This document shows, one piece after another, positions 33,070 through 45,819 of a stretch of DNA of 59,465 nucleotides (the first letter of the stretch is position 1; every line of letters begins with the position of its first letter). The position numbers and the translations under genes were made by a program. Source of the stretch: Gammaproteobacteria bacterium. Lineage in GTDB: Bacteria; Pseudomonadota; Gammaproteobacteria; Steroidobacterales; Steroidobacteraceae. The notes under the pieces were generated by a model. It worked only from the letters and a program-made list of their open reading frames with translations. It had not been told where the DNA came from and made no database searches. The DNA is taken from assembly GCA_004297335.1 (NCBI GenBank), contig SCUD01000122.1, positions 1-59,465 of the forward strand, given 5' to 3'.

Positions 33070-33741
33070 TCAGGCCACACCGCCCAGCAGCGGCACGAAA
33101 CTGACGAAGCCCAGTCGCTCGCGCACAAACTGGTCGCCGCGGCGCGTCAGTCGCAGCAGTTCCTGTCGGCCTTCCGGACCGATCGGCGCAATCAGCCGCC
33201 CGCCTTCGACGAGTTGCGCGAGCAGTTGCTGCGGAACCGCGTGCGGCGCCGCTGCCAGCAGGATCGCATCGAACGGCGACTGCGAGGGCCAGCCGAGATT
33301 GCCGTCGCCGTGCTTGAAGCGCACGTTGCGAATGCCGAGTTCGCGCAGCCGCTCCTTCGCGCGGGTGAGCAGCCCCGCGATGCGTTCAACGCTGTAGAGT
33401 CTGCCGACCAGCGGCGCGAGCACGGCGGTCTGGTAGCCGCAGCCGGTCCCGATCTCGAGCACCTTTGCCGGCGTGCCGCCGAGGGTCGCCGCCTCGGTCA
33501 TGCGGGCAACGACATACGGTTGCGAGATCGTCTGGCCGTGGCCGATCGGCAGCGCGGTGTCCTCGTAGGCGCGGCTGCCGAGCGCCTCATCCACGAACAG
33601 GTGCCGCGGCACGTTCCGGATCCGGTCCAGTACCCGCGGATCGCGGATACCCTGCTCGGTGAGTCGCTGCACCAGCCGCTCGCGCGTCCGCGCCGAGGTC
33701 ATGCCGATGCCGTTGGCGCCGCCGCCCGGGCGCTCGCTCAC
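33070..33741 (-). CDS. pcm: Protein-L-isoaspartate O-methyltransferase
   Basis: Pcm repairs isoaspartyl residues in aged proteins using S-adenosylmethionine. The 223-aa product has the substrate-site motif [16 protein letters not shown], the SAM-binding motif [16 protein letters not shown], and the post-motif region [12 protein letters not shown] 33741 overlaps the surE stop (GTGA). surE-pcm-nlpD is a conserved gammaproteobacterial order. Confidence 0.96.
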   Translation of the reverse strand: MSERPGGGANGIGMTSARTRERLVQRLTEQGIRDPRVLDRIRNVPRHLFVDEALGSRAYEDTALPIGHGQTISQPYVVARMTEAATLGGTPAKVLEIGTGCGYQTAVLAPLVGRLYSVERIAGLLTRAKERLRELGIRNVRFKHGDGNLGWPSQSPFDAILLAAAPHAVPQQLLAQLVEGGRLIAPIGPEGRQELLRLTRRGDQFVRERLGFVSFVPLLGGVA

Positions 33742-34499
33742 GCCAGGGGCTCCCGCAGCCAGTCGCGCAGCGTGTCGAGCGCCGCGTGACGGGTGAGGTC
33801 CACCTGCAGCGGCGTCACCGAGACGAAGCCGGCCGCGACCGCATGAAAGTCCGTACCGGGACCGGCATCCTGGCCGGTGCCCGCCATGCCGACCCAGTAC
33901 ACCGGCCGGCCACGCGGGTCCTGCCCGCGTGTGGCTGGCTCGGCGCGATGACGGTTGCCGAGGCGCGTGACCTCGATGCCCCGGAGTTCCTCCCAGGGCA
34001 GGTCCGGGACATTGACGTTCAGGATCAGCGAGTGATGCAGCGAGCGGCTCTGCAGGCGCAGCACCAGCTCACGCGCGATGCGCGCGGCCGTGTCGAAGTG
34101 CCTGGCCGGCCCGGAATCCGGGACCAGCGACACGGCGATGGTCGGCAGGCCCAGGCAACGACCCTCGATCGCCGCGGCGACAGTGCCGGAATAGAGCACA
34201 TCGTCGCCGAGGTTGGCGCCGTCGTTGACGCCGGAGACCACCATGTCGAATTCGAAGTCGAACAGCCCCGTGATCGCCAGGTGCACGCAATCGGTCGGGG
34301 TGCCGTTGATCACGAACCAGCTGTCGGGCTCGTACTGCTGCACGCGCAGCGGCACGTCGAGCGTCAGCGAATGGCTGGCGCCGCTGCGGTTGCGGTCCGG
34401 CGCCACGGTCGTGAGCGGCGCGACGCCGGCGAGCGCCTCCCGCAGGCTGCGCAGGCCCTTCGCGCGGTAACCATCGTCATTGGACAGCAGGATCTTCAC
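33738..34499 (-). CDS. surE: 5'/3'-nucleotidase SurE
   Basis: SurE is a metal-dependent nucleotidase and exopolyphosphatase. The 253-aa product begins [16 protein letters not shown], with the metal-binding Asp8-Asp9, then [13 protein letters not shown] and [19 protein letters not shown], which holds the metal-ligand Asn. It starts with GTG 34499 and is divergent from the Smr gene. It heads the surE-pcm-nlpD set. Confidence 0.96.
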   Translation of the reverse strand: MKILLSNDDGYRAKGLRSLREALAGVAPLTTVAPDRNRSGASHSLTLDVPLRVQQYEPDSWFVINGTPTDCVHLAITGLFDFEFDMVVSGVNDGANLGDDVLYSGTVAAAIEGRCLGLPTIAVSLVPDSGPARHFDTAARIARELVLRLQSRSLHHSLILNVNVPDLPWEELRGIEVTRLGNRHRAEPATRGQDPRGRPVYWVGMAGTGQDAGPGTDFHAVAAGFVSVTPLQVDLTRHAALDTLRDWLREPLA

Positions 34500-34551
34500 G
34501 GCCGGGGCGAACTATACTGGAAAGCACCGGGACGGCGCTGGCCGCGACGAG

Positions 34552-35073
34552 ATGAACGAAGACGATCGGGAACTGTTTCGCCAGGCCATGCGCGGCGTGC
34601 GGCCGCTGCATCACCGTGGCGCCGCGCCGGCGCGACCGCGACGCCCCGCGCGCGCGCTGCTGCGGCGTGCCGACGAACGGCGGGTGCTCGAGGAATCGCT
34701 GCTGCTGGATGCCGCTGATCTCGAGGTCGAGACCGGCGAAATGCTGGCGTGGCGCCGGCCAGGCGTGCCCGAGGCCACGCTGCGCCGCCTGCGGCGCGGG
34801 CATTACGCGGTGCGCGGCGAGCTCGACCTGCACGGCCTGCGCCGCGACGAGGCCCGGCTTGCGCTCGGCGCGTTCCTCGCGGCCGCACGCCAGGACGGCC
34901 GGCGCTGCCTGCGGATCGTCCATGGCAAGGGCCTGCGCTCCGGCCACCGCGGCCCGGTGCTGAAGGCCGCGCTCAACGGCTGGCTGCGCCGGTACCGGGC
35001 CGTGCAGGCCTTTTGTTCTGCGCGGCAGCCGGATGGCGGTACCGGTGCGATCTATGTGCTGCTCGACGGCTGA
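34552..35073 (+). CDS. Smr-domain protein
   Basis: A 173-aa protein with a C-terminal Smr (MutS2-related) domain, of the DNA- or RNA-nicking endonuclease superfamily. The domain covers about residues 84-172, with the motifs GELDLHGLRRDEARLAL and LRIVHGKGLRSG, the HGKG being the family's TGKG-type loop. The N-terminal half is Arg-rich. It resembles SmrA/SmrB; SmrB in E. coli cleaves mRNA at collided ribosomes, but the exact subgroup cannot be told here. It is divergent from surE. Confidence 0.88.
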   Translation: MNEDDRELFRQAMRGVRPLHHRGAAPARPRRPARALLRRADERRVLEESLLLDAADLEVETGEMLAWRRPGVPEATLRRLRRGHYAVRGELDLHGLRRDEARLALGAFLAAARQDGRRCLRIVHGKGLRSGHRGPVLKAALNGWLRRYRAVQAFCSARQPDGGTGAIYVLLDG

Positions 35074-35079
35074 GCACCG

Positions 35080-36150
35080 TCAGTCCTCCTCACCGATCGC
35101 AGCGTCGGTCGCTGCGAATTCGCGCAGCAGTGCCGTCGCGAAACAACCGCGCGGCAGTTCGAAGGCCAGTTCCAGTACATCTGCCGTCTGCTGATAACCG
35201 AAGGCCTGCGGGCACAGGCGCAGCGCCCGGCGCTCTCCGCGCAGGCCGGCGCCGGTGAGCGCCTCGGGCAGGCCGGCCAGCGCCTGCAGCGCCGCCTGCT
35301 CCACCGCCGCGGCCTCGTCCCGCGGCTGCAGTCCACCCGCTCCGCACAGTGGCCCGCTCGGGTGCAGGTCTGCCGCCGCGCAGCGGCGCTCGAGTTCCTC
35401 GTCCACCTGCTCCGTTGCGAACACGGATGCGGAACCAGCGAGGCTGACGACCTCGCCTGGCAGCAGGCGATTCCAGCTGCCCGTCGCGACGCGACGCGCC
35501 AGCACGGCATTGAAGGCCAGCGAGCGGGCCGCCGACAGCACAAATGCGCGCGGTTCCCGGCCCGCCGGCAGGCGTCCACTCCCGAGCCAGCTCTGCACCC
35601 GGGCGAGATTGGAGCCCTCGCGCCCGAAGCGCTGCGGGCCGAAGTAGTTCGGCACGCCCTGTGCGGCCACCGCGGCGAGCCGCACCGCAAGCGCCGTCAG
35701 GTCGCCGGTCACCTGCCGCAGGCGCAGCCGGAAGCGGTTGCCCGCCAGCGCGCCGCGGCGCAGCTTGCGCGAATGCGGGTGCACCGCGAGCACCGTGAAG
35801 CCGTCGCCCTGGAAACCGGCGGCCGGCGCACCCGGCCGCGCCGGCAGCGAGAACCACTGCCGGGCCAGCGCGTGCCGGTCCTTCAGGCCGGCGAAGCCGA
35901 CCTCGGCCGCGTGCACGCCCGCAGCCGCGGCGAGTCGCCTGGCAACGAACAGCGTGTTCGCGGCGCGCTTCTCGACCAGCACGAGCACATGCGCCGGTCC
36001 GCCGTCCGGCTCGAAGCCGAGCCGTTCCTCGACCTCGAAATCCTCGGGTTCGGCGCGCAGGATGGCATGGACCGGCGGGCCGCCGTGGGCGAAGGGCGGA
36101 TCCAGGGCGAGGTCGCGCCAGAGCGCCTCGACTCCGTCCTCAGGCCTCAT
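35080..36150 (-). CDS. truD: tRNA pseudouridine(13) synthase TruD
   Basis: TruD makes pseudouridine 13 in tRNA-Glu. The 356-aa product has PEDFEVEERLGFEPDGG near residue 40, VEKRAANTLFVARRLA, and the catalytic motif GFAGLKDRHALARQWFS, with the catalytic Asp. It also has NRFRLRLR and VPNYFGPQRFG. ATG 36150 is preferred because AGGA lies 5 nt upstream; ATG 36156 is the alternative. It overlaps ispF by 11 bp. Its stop is 6 bp from that of the convergent Smr gene. Confidence 0.96.
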   Translation of the reverse strand: MRPEDGVEALWRDLALDPPFAHGGPPVHAILRAEPEDFEVEERLGFEPDGGPAHVLVLVEKRAANTLFVARRLAAAAGVHAAEVGFAGLKDRHALARQWFSLPARPGAPAAGFQGDGFTVLAVHPHSRKLRRGALAGNRFRLRLRQVTGDLTALAVRLAAVAAQGVPNYFGPQRFGREGSNLARVQSWLGSGRLPAGREPRAFVLSAARSLAFNAVLARRVATGSWNRLLPGEVVSLAGSASVFATEQVDEELERRCAAADLHPSGPLCGAGGLQPRDEAAAVEQAALQALAGLPEALTGAGLRGERRALRLCPQAFGYQQTADVLELAFELPRGCFATALLREFAATDAAIGEED

Positions 36151-36622
36151 CGCCATCCTGCAGCAGCACGATGGCCTGGGCGGCAATGCCCTCGGCGCGG
36201 CCGAGCGCACCGAGGCCCTCGGCAGTCGTGGCCTTGACGTTGACCTGGGTCCGGCCGATGCCGAGGTCGGCGGCGATATGCGCGCAGATCGCCTCGCGAT
36301 GCGGCGCGAGCCGCGGCTCCTCCGCGATCAGGACCAGGTCGCAGTTCGCGACCACGAGGCTGCGCGCGGCGATCAGGCGCACGACCTCGGCGAGCAGCGC
36401 GCGGCTGTTGGCGCCGGCGAAGCGCGGGTCGTTGTTCGGAAAGTGCGTGCCGATGTCGCCCAACCCGGCCGCGCCGAGCAATGCATCCATCAGCGCATGC
36501 AGCAGCACATCGCCGTCCGAATGCGCGACGACGCCCCGGGTGGTCGCAATGCGCACCCCGCCGAGCAGGACGTGATCGCCAGGGCCAAAGCGGTGCAGGT
36601 CGTAGCCGATGCCGACTCTCAT
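36140..36622 (-). CDS. ispF: 2-C-methyl-D-erythritol 2,4-cyclodiphosphate synthase
   Basis: IspF catalyses the fifth step of the MEP isoprenoid pathway. The 160-aa product opens with MRVGIGYDLHRFGPGD, which gives the metal ligands Asp8 and His10, then VAHSDGDVLLHALMDALLGA (metal-ligand His), GDIGTHFPNNDP, and the C-terminal TTAEGLGALGRAEGIAA. It overlaps ispD by 4 bp (ATGA). ispD and ispF are separate genes here, not fused. Confidence 0.97.
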   Translation of the reverse strand: MRVGIGYDLHRFGPGDHVLLGGVRIATTRGVVAHSDGDVLLHALMDALLGAAGLGDIGTHFPNNDPRFAGANSRALLAEVVRLIAARSLVVANCDLVLIAEEPRLAPHREAICAHIAADLGIGRTQVNVKATTAEGLGALGRAEGIAAQAIVLLQDGDEA

Positions 36623-37320
36623 CGTTGTCTCCCGAGCGCCGCGAGCGCAGCCTTCGCGAACGGCAGGTCCGCCGCACGCGTGATCTTGATGTTGAGCGCA
36701 GAGCCCGCGACGAGCCGCGGCCGGAATCCCAGGGCTTCGACCGCCTCGGCCTCATCGGCCGGGTTGCGGCCCGCGGCGACCGCGGCCGTGAGCGCGCGCC
36801 GCAGCAATCCATAGCGGAACAGCTGTGGGGTCAGGGCGCGCCAGACGCCGCCGCGCGGCAGTGTTGCCCGGCTGCGCCCGCCCCGGTCCGCCTGCTTCAG
36901 CGCATCAGCCACCGGCAGCGCGAGCAGGCCACCGACCGCATCGCCGGCACAGGCCGCAACCAGGGCCCGCAGGTCGCGGCGCGGCAGGCAGGGCCGCGCG
37001 GCATCATGGACGAGCACCCAGTCTTCATTCGCGGCCGAGTCGAGCGCCCGCAGGCCATTCAGTACCGAATGGGCGCGCTCGCGCCCTCCGGTCGTGGTCA
37101 ATACGCCGCGGCGCTGCGCCGGCGGCAGGCGCACGAAGCGCCGGTCCCCGCGGGCGAGGACCACCACGCCGCCGGCGAGACCGGGACAGGTCCTGACGGC
37201 CCGGAGCGCATGCTCGAGCACCGTGTGGCCGCCGATGCGCAGCCACTGCTTGGGAACCGGGCCGCCGAACCGCGATGCAGCGCCGGCGGCGGGGATCACG
37301 AACCAGACGGGTTCGGTCAC
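36619..37320 (-). CDS. ispD: 2-C-methyl-D-erythritol 4-phosphate cytidylyltransferase
   Basis: IspD makes CDP-methylerythritol in the MEP pathway. The 233-aa product has the nucleotide-binding opening PAAGAASRFGGPVPKQWL (the usual AAGxGxRM is here AAGAASRF), then VLVHDAARPCL, and the C-terminal NIKITRAADLPFA. GTG 37320 is 7 bp after ftsB. The ftsB-ispD-ispF-truD-surE order is typical. Confidence 0.96.
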   Translation of the reverse strand: MTEPVWFVIPAAGAASRFGGPVPKQWLRIGGHTVLEHALRAVRTCPGLAGGVVVLARGDRRFVRLPPAQRRGVLTTTGGRERAHSVLNGLRALDSAANEDWVLVHDAARPCLPRRDLRALVAACAGDAVGGLLALPVADALKQADRGGRSRATLPRGGVWRALTPQLFRYGLLRRALTAAVAAGRNPADEAEAVEALGFRPRLVAGSALNIKITRAADLPFAKAALAALGRQR

Positions 37321-37327
37321 CGGCGAA

Positions 37328-37657
37328 TCAGGGCGCCGCCTGCGTCACCAGCGACTCGCGCTGCGGCTTCGCAACGGGTGATGGCGGCGTATCGACGACC
37401 TGGAAGAACGTCTCGGTCACGGCGACCATGCCGAGGTCGTGCCGGGCACGTTCCTCGAGCGCGGTCAGTCCCTGTTTGAGATCGGCTACCTCGGCCTTCA
37501 GCTGCGCATTGCGCCCGATCAGCACCGAGTTATCGGCCTGCTGCGCCGCGACCGCCGCGCGCAGCTGCCAGACTTCGCGCAGGCCCTCGTCCGACAGCCA
37601 CAGGCGGTACTGCAGCAGCACCAGCACGGCCAGCAGGAACCCGATCAGGATCTTCAT
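37328..37657 (-). CDS. ftsB: Cell division protein FtsB
   Basis: FtsB is a small bitopic divisome protein forming a complex with FtsL and FtsQ. The 109-aa product has an N-terminal membrane helix (MKILIGFLLAVLVLLQYRLW) followed by a coiled coil with the typical NxxLxxxNAxLxxEVxDLK pattern (about residues 42-65) and ARHDLGMVAVTETFFQVV. It lies between eno and ispD, its usual place. Confidence 0.95.
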   Translation of the reverse strand: MKILIGFLLAVLVLLQYRLWLSDEGLREVWQLRAAVAAQQADNSVLIGRNAQLKAEVADLKQGLTALEERARHDLGMVAVTETFFQVVDTPPSPVAKPQRESLVTQAAP

Positions 37658-37701
37658 CGGGCAGCAAGAGTAGCACGTTCCGTGCGGAGCGCGATCATCG
37701 T

Positions 37702-41479
<3,778 letters not shown>

Positions 41480-41584
41480 TCAGGAAGGTGGATTGAGCCA
41501 GTCCAGGAACCGGCCGGATCGGTCACCGGCAAGCCCCGTTCACGACGGGGGCCCAGTCTACCGCAGCCGCCGATGATGGACCAG

Positions 41585-41601
41585 CCGGGCCGAGAGCCCG
41601 G
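41585..41601 (-). terminator. Hairpin downstream of the pilus operon
   Basis: CCGGGC and GCCCGG form a 6-bp stem around the loop CGAGA, starting 7 bp after the fimT stop. There is no T-run, so it is at most a weak or Rho-assisted terminator. A second hairpin (CCCCGT/ACGGGG, 41534-41550) lies further on, again without a clear T-run. Confidence 0.35.
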
Positions 41602-41607
41602 TCGCGC

Positions 41608-42162
41608 TCAGGGGCAGGTGCCGGTCGTCGTCGTCGTGACGTAGACCGAACCGGATGCGGTCACGGTCACGACCCGTTCCTGGCTGCCGACCGGAGATTC
41701 CCGGCAGACGGTGAACGTCGCCGCGGTCGCGCCGATGCCGATCGGCTGAAAGCTGAGGGCACTGGTGCCGCCAGCCTGGGTCATCCGGTAGCCGTCCGGC
41801 AACGCCTGCTGCCGCTGGATCACCTCCGCTGCCACGGCGTCGCGGACGATCCAGCCCTGCTCCCAGTCACCGGAAGCCGCGCAGCTGGTGCCATTGGCCG
41901 AGGCGCAGAGCGTCACCGCGACATTGCGCTTGATCGCCTCGCTGCGCGCGAGCTGCACGCTGGCCAGCAGGTTGTTCGCGGCCGCGGCGAGCCGGCCCCC
42001 GAGAGAGGCATCGCGGAACGACGGTATCGCGATCGCCATCAGGATCGCGAAGATCACGACCGTGATCAGCATCTCGATCATGGTCAGGCCACGCTCCCGC
42101 GCCCGGCCGCCGAACCCCCGACCGGCGCCGGCTGTCGCCACACTCCAGGTCGTGGTCTTCAT
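41608..42162 (-). CDS. fimT: Type IV pilus minor pilin FimT/FimU-like
   Basis: A 184-aa minor pilin of the GspH/FimT family. The leader ends RERG, followed by LTMIEMLITVVIFAILMAIAI with Glu5, and the family segment LLASVQLARSEAIKRNVAVTLC around residues 64-85, including the GspH/FimT-like Cys pairs. ATG 42162 shares one base with the pilY1 stop. It is the last gene of the cluster, whereas fimU is usually the first in Pseudomonas. Confidence 0.9.
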   Translation of the reverse strand: MKTTTWSVATAGAGRGFGGRARERGLTMIEMLITVVIFAILMAIAIPSFRDASLGGRLAAAANNLLASVQLARSEAIKRNVAVTLCASANGTSCAASGDWEQGWIVRDAVAAEVIQRQQALPDGYRMTQAGGTSALSFQPIGIGATAATFTVCRESPVGSQERVVTVTASGSVYVTTTTTGTCP

Positions 42163-45100
42163 CACTTCTCGATGAACCAGTAGGTCACGGCCTTGGGCTG
42201 GGTCCCGGTCGAGGGCGCCGGCGGCAATGCGCTCTCGAGCGGCGAATCAGCGACCGCGCCGATCACGAATGGCACGACCTGGCCGTTGTCCAGCTCCACC
42301 ATGCCGGCCACCGGCGAAGGTGGCAGGCCGCCGCCGGAGATCTCCTGGTCGCGATTGGTGGCACCGGGAGCGATCGCGGCGTTCGCAAAGCGCACGTTAT
42401 AGACCCGCGCCGTACCGAGATTGGAGGTGCAGGAACCCTCCACCGGCACGGTCGGCGTGTGCGTGCTGAAGGTCGTCGTGCCGAAGACCGTGATGGCCGA
42501 GGTCACGGCCTGCTCGTGGTCACGCAGATTGAGATACCAGCCCTTCATCGCCGCCAGGTCCGAGGCGTCCGGATCGGCGGCGTCATAGGCGATCTCCAGC
42601 AGCGAGGCCAGGCAGAGGTAGGCATCGCCGCAATTGGCGGTCTCGTCCGTGAGCCAGTCGGCCTCGGCCGGGTTGTCCTTGAGCATGAAGAAGTGATTGT
42701 CGACTCCGTAGGCATCGTCGAAGTAGGCATCGCCCAGCGGTTTCTCGCGATCCCCGGAGCCGAGCAACAGGTGATAGACACCATCCTTCTCGACCACGTC
42801 CGGCGTGAACATGAACTTGCGGTTCGAGGTGCATCCCAGCGAAGGACTGTCGCAGCCGAGCGACGCGATCTTCGTCATGGTCCAGTCCGCCGGAGCGGTT
42901 GCCGCGAAAGGCAGGTTGGCCGAGCTGCCGGAGATGCGATAGACGTTGCCGCCCATGTCGGCCGCGTAGGCGTACTTCGCGAGCCCGGTGGAACCGTCCG
43001 GCACGATGAATAAATCGCCCACGACCGGCCGCTCCGTCGTAAAGGTCTTCAGCAGGCCGCCAGTATCCGCGTCGAGCACGTAGACATAGCGCCCCTTCGC
43101 GGAGGAATCACAGGTGTGCGGGTCGCCGTCCTCGCAGGGATCGTAGCCACCGCCCATGATCAGCATCGGCACCGGCGACCCGGCGGACTGGTAGCCGTTC
43201 GTCTTCAGCGACTGTGGCGCCGACCAGGTCTGCCCGATTCCGTCCCAGCCACTCGAGCAATCGGTATCGTTGCCCTGGTTCGGGCAGCCGCGCTTCCATT
43301 TCAGCGTCGGGCTGCTCGGCGTGGTCGCGATATCGGTGACGTCGAAGGCATACAGGAAGCGCCCGCCGCGCCGCATCGACGCGAAGATCCAGGTATCGTT
43401 CGCGTCGCTGTAGGCCGTGATCGGCCCATCGAAACCATAGGGCTTGGGCGCGCGGGTCGGCGGCTCCACCGAGCCGGTGAAACTGATTGGCATCGTGTTG
43501 TCGCGCAGCCGCTTGATCTGCCCGTAGAATTCCGGTGCGACGAAGGACCACAGTTCATTGCCGGCCGGCAGCGTCGCAATCGCATTGGCCCGATTGCCAT
43601 TGACCGCGCGCAGCACGCCGTCGTTGCCGCCATAGAAGACCACGACCTCCGGCGAGGCGTCCGTGCCGAAATTGATCGCGATCGGCCGGGAGTGCACTAC
43701 GTCGCCATGTGCGGACGGGCGCATTTCCGTCGTCGTCGCCGCGTCCAGGTCCTCGTTATCGACATCCAGGCCGCGCTGCCAGTTGATCAGGGCATCACCC
43801 TCACTGGCGCTTGCCGCCCCGAGCAGTGCATCAGTGATCGCAGCATTCGCCGTGTTGAAATCCGTCAGCGACGTGCAGGAGGCAAAGATCGGACTGCAGG
43901 TCTTCACCGTACGAGTCGTCGTCGAGCGCAGCCGGTAGGCCTGCCCGCCCTTCTCGACCACATTGCCGTCCGGATAGTTGGAGATATCCGAGTTCGCCAC
44001 CGCCAGGCAGCCGCCCTGCGGCTTGAACGCCCAGTAGGTGTCGACGGCGGTCGGTGTCCAGTAGCTGCGTGCACATTCGCTGATGAAGCCGGTGCCCGGA
44101 TTGATCGCGCTCTGCGCGTCCGCATCCAGCGTGCGCAGCATGTCGCCGACGATCCCCAGCCGGTACTGCTTGAGGTTACCGGCCCAGCGCGGCAGCGCGT
44201 CCTGGTCGGGGCGGAACACGCCGACGTAGACCTGGTTCAGGTAGGTGCCCTGGGTGTTGACACTGACCGGCAGGCTGACCGACGCGAACACGCTGTTGAC
44301 GGCCTGGATCTCGGAGAAGATGCGCCCGAGCGCATCGGCGATCACGGCGCCACCACTGCCGGAGCTGACATCGAAATACCGTCCACTGCTGACTCCAGCA
44401 ATGCTCTTCAGCAACGCCGTCCAGCCGGGTCCCTGGCCAGTGGTGACCTTGTCGACGTCCACCGTGTAGGTGGTGATGGTGCGGCTGCTGCGATGCATGA
44501 AGCGGGCCCATTCGTCCGCCACGTTGCTCTGTGAACCGCTCGGCGAGATCGGGATCGTGGTCGACGCCCCCGAGATGCCCTCCGCGGTGGCCGCCGTGGT
44601 CAGCCACGAAGTGGCCGTGGTGTTGTCGGCGTTGTTGTCCTGCACCGCGCCATTGCTGATGTAGATGATGTAGTTGCGCCCGCAGTTCTCATCCGACACC
44701 GGGCTGTTGTAGGGCGTGCCCTTGAATGAGCCGATGGCGTTGCCGGGCAGCGCGTAGATGGCATTCGACGCCGCCGTGCCCGAAGTGTTGCCGGTGTAGT
44801 CGGTCTTGACCTTGTAGCCGCTGGCCCCACCGCCCGTCTTGGGCGGGTCTCCATTGAAATAGTAGAAAGCCTCGGCCATGGTCTTGCCGGCCTTGCCGCC
44901 GTTCGACTTGTCGTCGAGGATATGGAGGCTGTTGAGCAGCGCCATGTACTTCGTCTTGTTGTCCTCCGTGAGGTCGCGCACGGCCGCCCGGACGTAGCCG
45001 CCGTCCTGGTTGCTGTTCGGGTTGCCGGTCTCGGTAAACAGCATCAGGCCCACCCGGAACACCGCGGTGCCGTCGGCGTTGACCGGCAGTGAATTGACCG

Positions 45101-45299
45101 TCGCGACCAGCGCTGCGATCTCGTTGGTGAAGGCCGTGTTCCAGTTGGCGGTGTTGTCGAGCAGGATCAGTACGTTCGGCGCCCCGCTGGTCGAGCTCGC
45201 CGGCTGGACGAAGAGGTCGATGTCCTCGGCGCGCGCACCCTGGAGGCCCAGAATCAGGCTGGCAGCCGCCACCGTCCGCAACAGCATTCCATTCTTCAT
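42162..45299 (-). CDS. pilY1: Type IV pilus tip adhesin PilY1
   Basis: PilY1 is a large pilus-tip protein involved in pilus extension, surface sensing and adhesion. The 1045-aa product has a signal peptide (about 1-24), an N-terminal von Willebrand-like region (about 35-330), and a C-terminal beta-propeller with VVVFYGGNDGVLRAVNG and MGGGYDPCEDGD. The usual MIDAS motif (DxSxS) is replaced by LLDNTANWN, so metal binding there is doubtful. A calcium-site candidate is DVDNEDLDA. An AGGAGT ribosome site precedes ATG 45299; upstream in-frame starts overlap pilX. Confidence 0.95.
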   Translation of the reverse strand: MKNGMLLRTVAAASLILGLQGARAEDIDLFVQPASSTSGAPNVLILLDNTANWNTAFTNEIAALVATVNSLPVNADGTAVFRVGLMLFTETGNPNSNQDGGYVRAAVRDLTEDNKTKYMALLNSLHILDDKSNGGKAGKTMAEAFYYFNGDPPKTGGGASGYKVKTDYTGNTSGTAASNAIYALPGNAIGSFKGTPYNSPVSDENCGRNYIIYISNGAVQDNNADNTTATSWLTTAATAEGISGASTTIPISPSGSQSNVADEWARFMHRSSRTITTYTVDVDKVTTGQGPGWTALLKSIAGVSSGRYFDVSSGSGGAVIADALGRIFSEIQAVNSVFASVSLPVSVNTQGTYLNQVYVGVFRPDQDALPRWAGNLKQYRLGIVGDMLRTLDADAQSAINPGTGFISECARSYWTPTAVDTYWAFKPQGGCLAVANSDISNYPDGNVVEKGGQAYRLRSTTTRTVKTCSPIFASCTSLTDFNTANAAITDALLGAASASEGDALINWQRGLDVDNEDLDAATTTEMRPSAHGDVVHSRPIAINFGTDASPEVVVFYGGNDGVLRAVNGNRANAIATLPAGNELWSFVAPEFYGQIKRLRDNTMPISFTGSVEPPTRAPKPYGFDGPITAYSDANDTWIFASMRRGGRFLYAFDVTDIATTPSSPTLKWKRGCPNQGNDTDCSSGWDGIGQTWSAPQSLKTNGYQSAGSPVPMLIMGGGYDPCEDGDPHTCDSSAKGRYVYVLDADTGGLLKTFTTERPVVGDLFIVPDGSTGLAKYAYAADMGGNVYRISGSSANLPFAATAPADWTMTKIASLGCDSPSLGCTSNRKFMFTPDVVEKDGVYHLLLGSGDREKPLGDAYFDDAYGVDNHFFMLKDNPAEADWLTDETANCGDAYLCLASLLEIAYDAADPDASDLAAMKGWYLNLRDHEQAVTSAITVFGTTTFSTHTPTVPVEGSCTSNLGTARVYNVRFANAAIAPGATNRDQEISGGGLPPSPVAGMVELDNGQVVPFVIGAVADSPLESALPPAPSTGTQPKAVTYWFIEK

Positions 45300-45324
45300 G
45301 ACACAACTCCTGACGCGCGGCCCA

Positions 45325-45819
45325 TCATGGGCACACGGCATCCTTCTCAACCTCAGTCAGCAGCACGCGCACGCCCGTGCGCACCCGCACCGCGGCACCG
45401 CCCGCGTTGTCCGCCCCATTGACCGTCGCATCGATGTCCCAGACCGTGCTCCAGGTCGAGGCCACCGACATCGAGGGCGGCAGTGACAGGCTGCTCGGGT
45501 CGGCGCCGAAGGCCTGCGCCGCGAACACGCACTGCGGCTGCGCAATCTGTACCGAGTAGTCGGTCGCACCGTTGTTGTCGAGATCGACCAGGACCTCCTC
45601 CGCGGCTGGCGCGTCCGTGAACGGCGAGCCGATGACCTGCTCGATCGCCTTGTTCGCCGCCGCGGTCGCCTCGGCGCGGAACTGCATGTTGCTCATGGCC
45701 CGGAAGTTCGTCGTGCCGAGATTGAGCGCGGTCATCAGCATCAGCGTGATCAGCACCAGCATGATCATGCCGACGACGAGGGCCGTGCCACCCTGCGATG
45801 CATGGCTGCGGCGGGTCAT
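45325..45819 (-). CDS. pilX: Type IV pilus minor pilin PilX
   Basis: PilX is a minor pilin that joins PilV, PilW and FimU in the PilY1-bearing priming complex. The 164-aa product has a leader ending SQGG followed by TALVVGMIMLVLITLML. It lacks Glu5, as is typical of PilX. The motif NFRAMSNMQFRAEATAAANKAIEQ is the family's PilX N-terminal pattern, given here in pieces: NFRAMSNMQFRAEA and ANKAIEQ. It overlaps pilW by 4 bp; pilY1 follows after 25 bp. Confidence 0.92.
   Translation of the reverse strand: MTRRSHASQGGTALVVGMIMLVLITLMLMTALNLGTTNFRAMSNMQFRAEATAAANKAIEQVIGSPFTDAPAAEEVLVDLDNNGATDYSVQIAQPQCVFAAQAFGADPSSLSLPPSMSVASTWSTVWDIDATVNGADNAGGAAVRVRTGVRVLLTEVEKDAVCP

Noticed and set aside
34513-34518. 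TATACT as a promoter for the Smr gene
   Set aside because: A hexamer at a plausible distance from the ATG, but no -35 and no other support; too weak to list.
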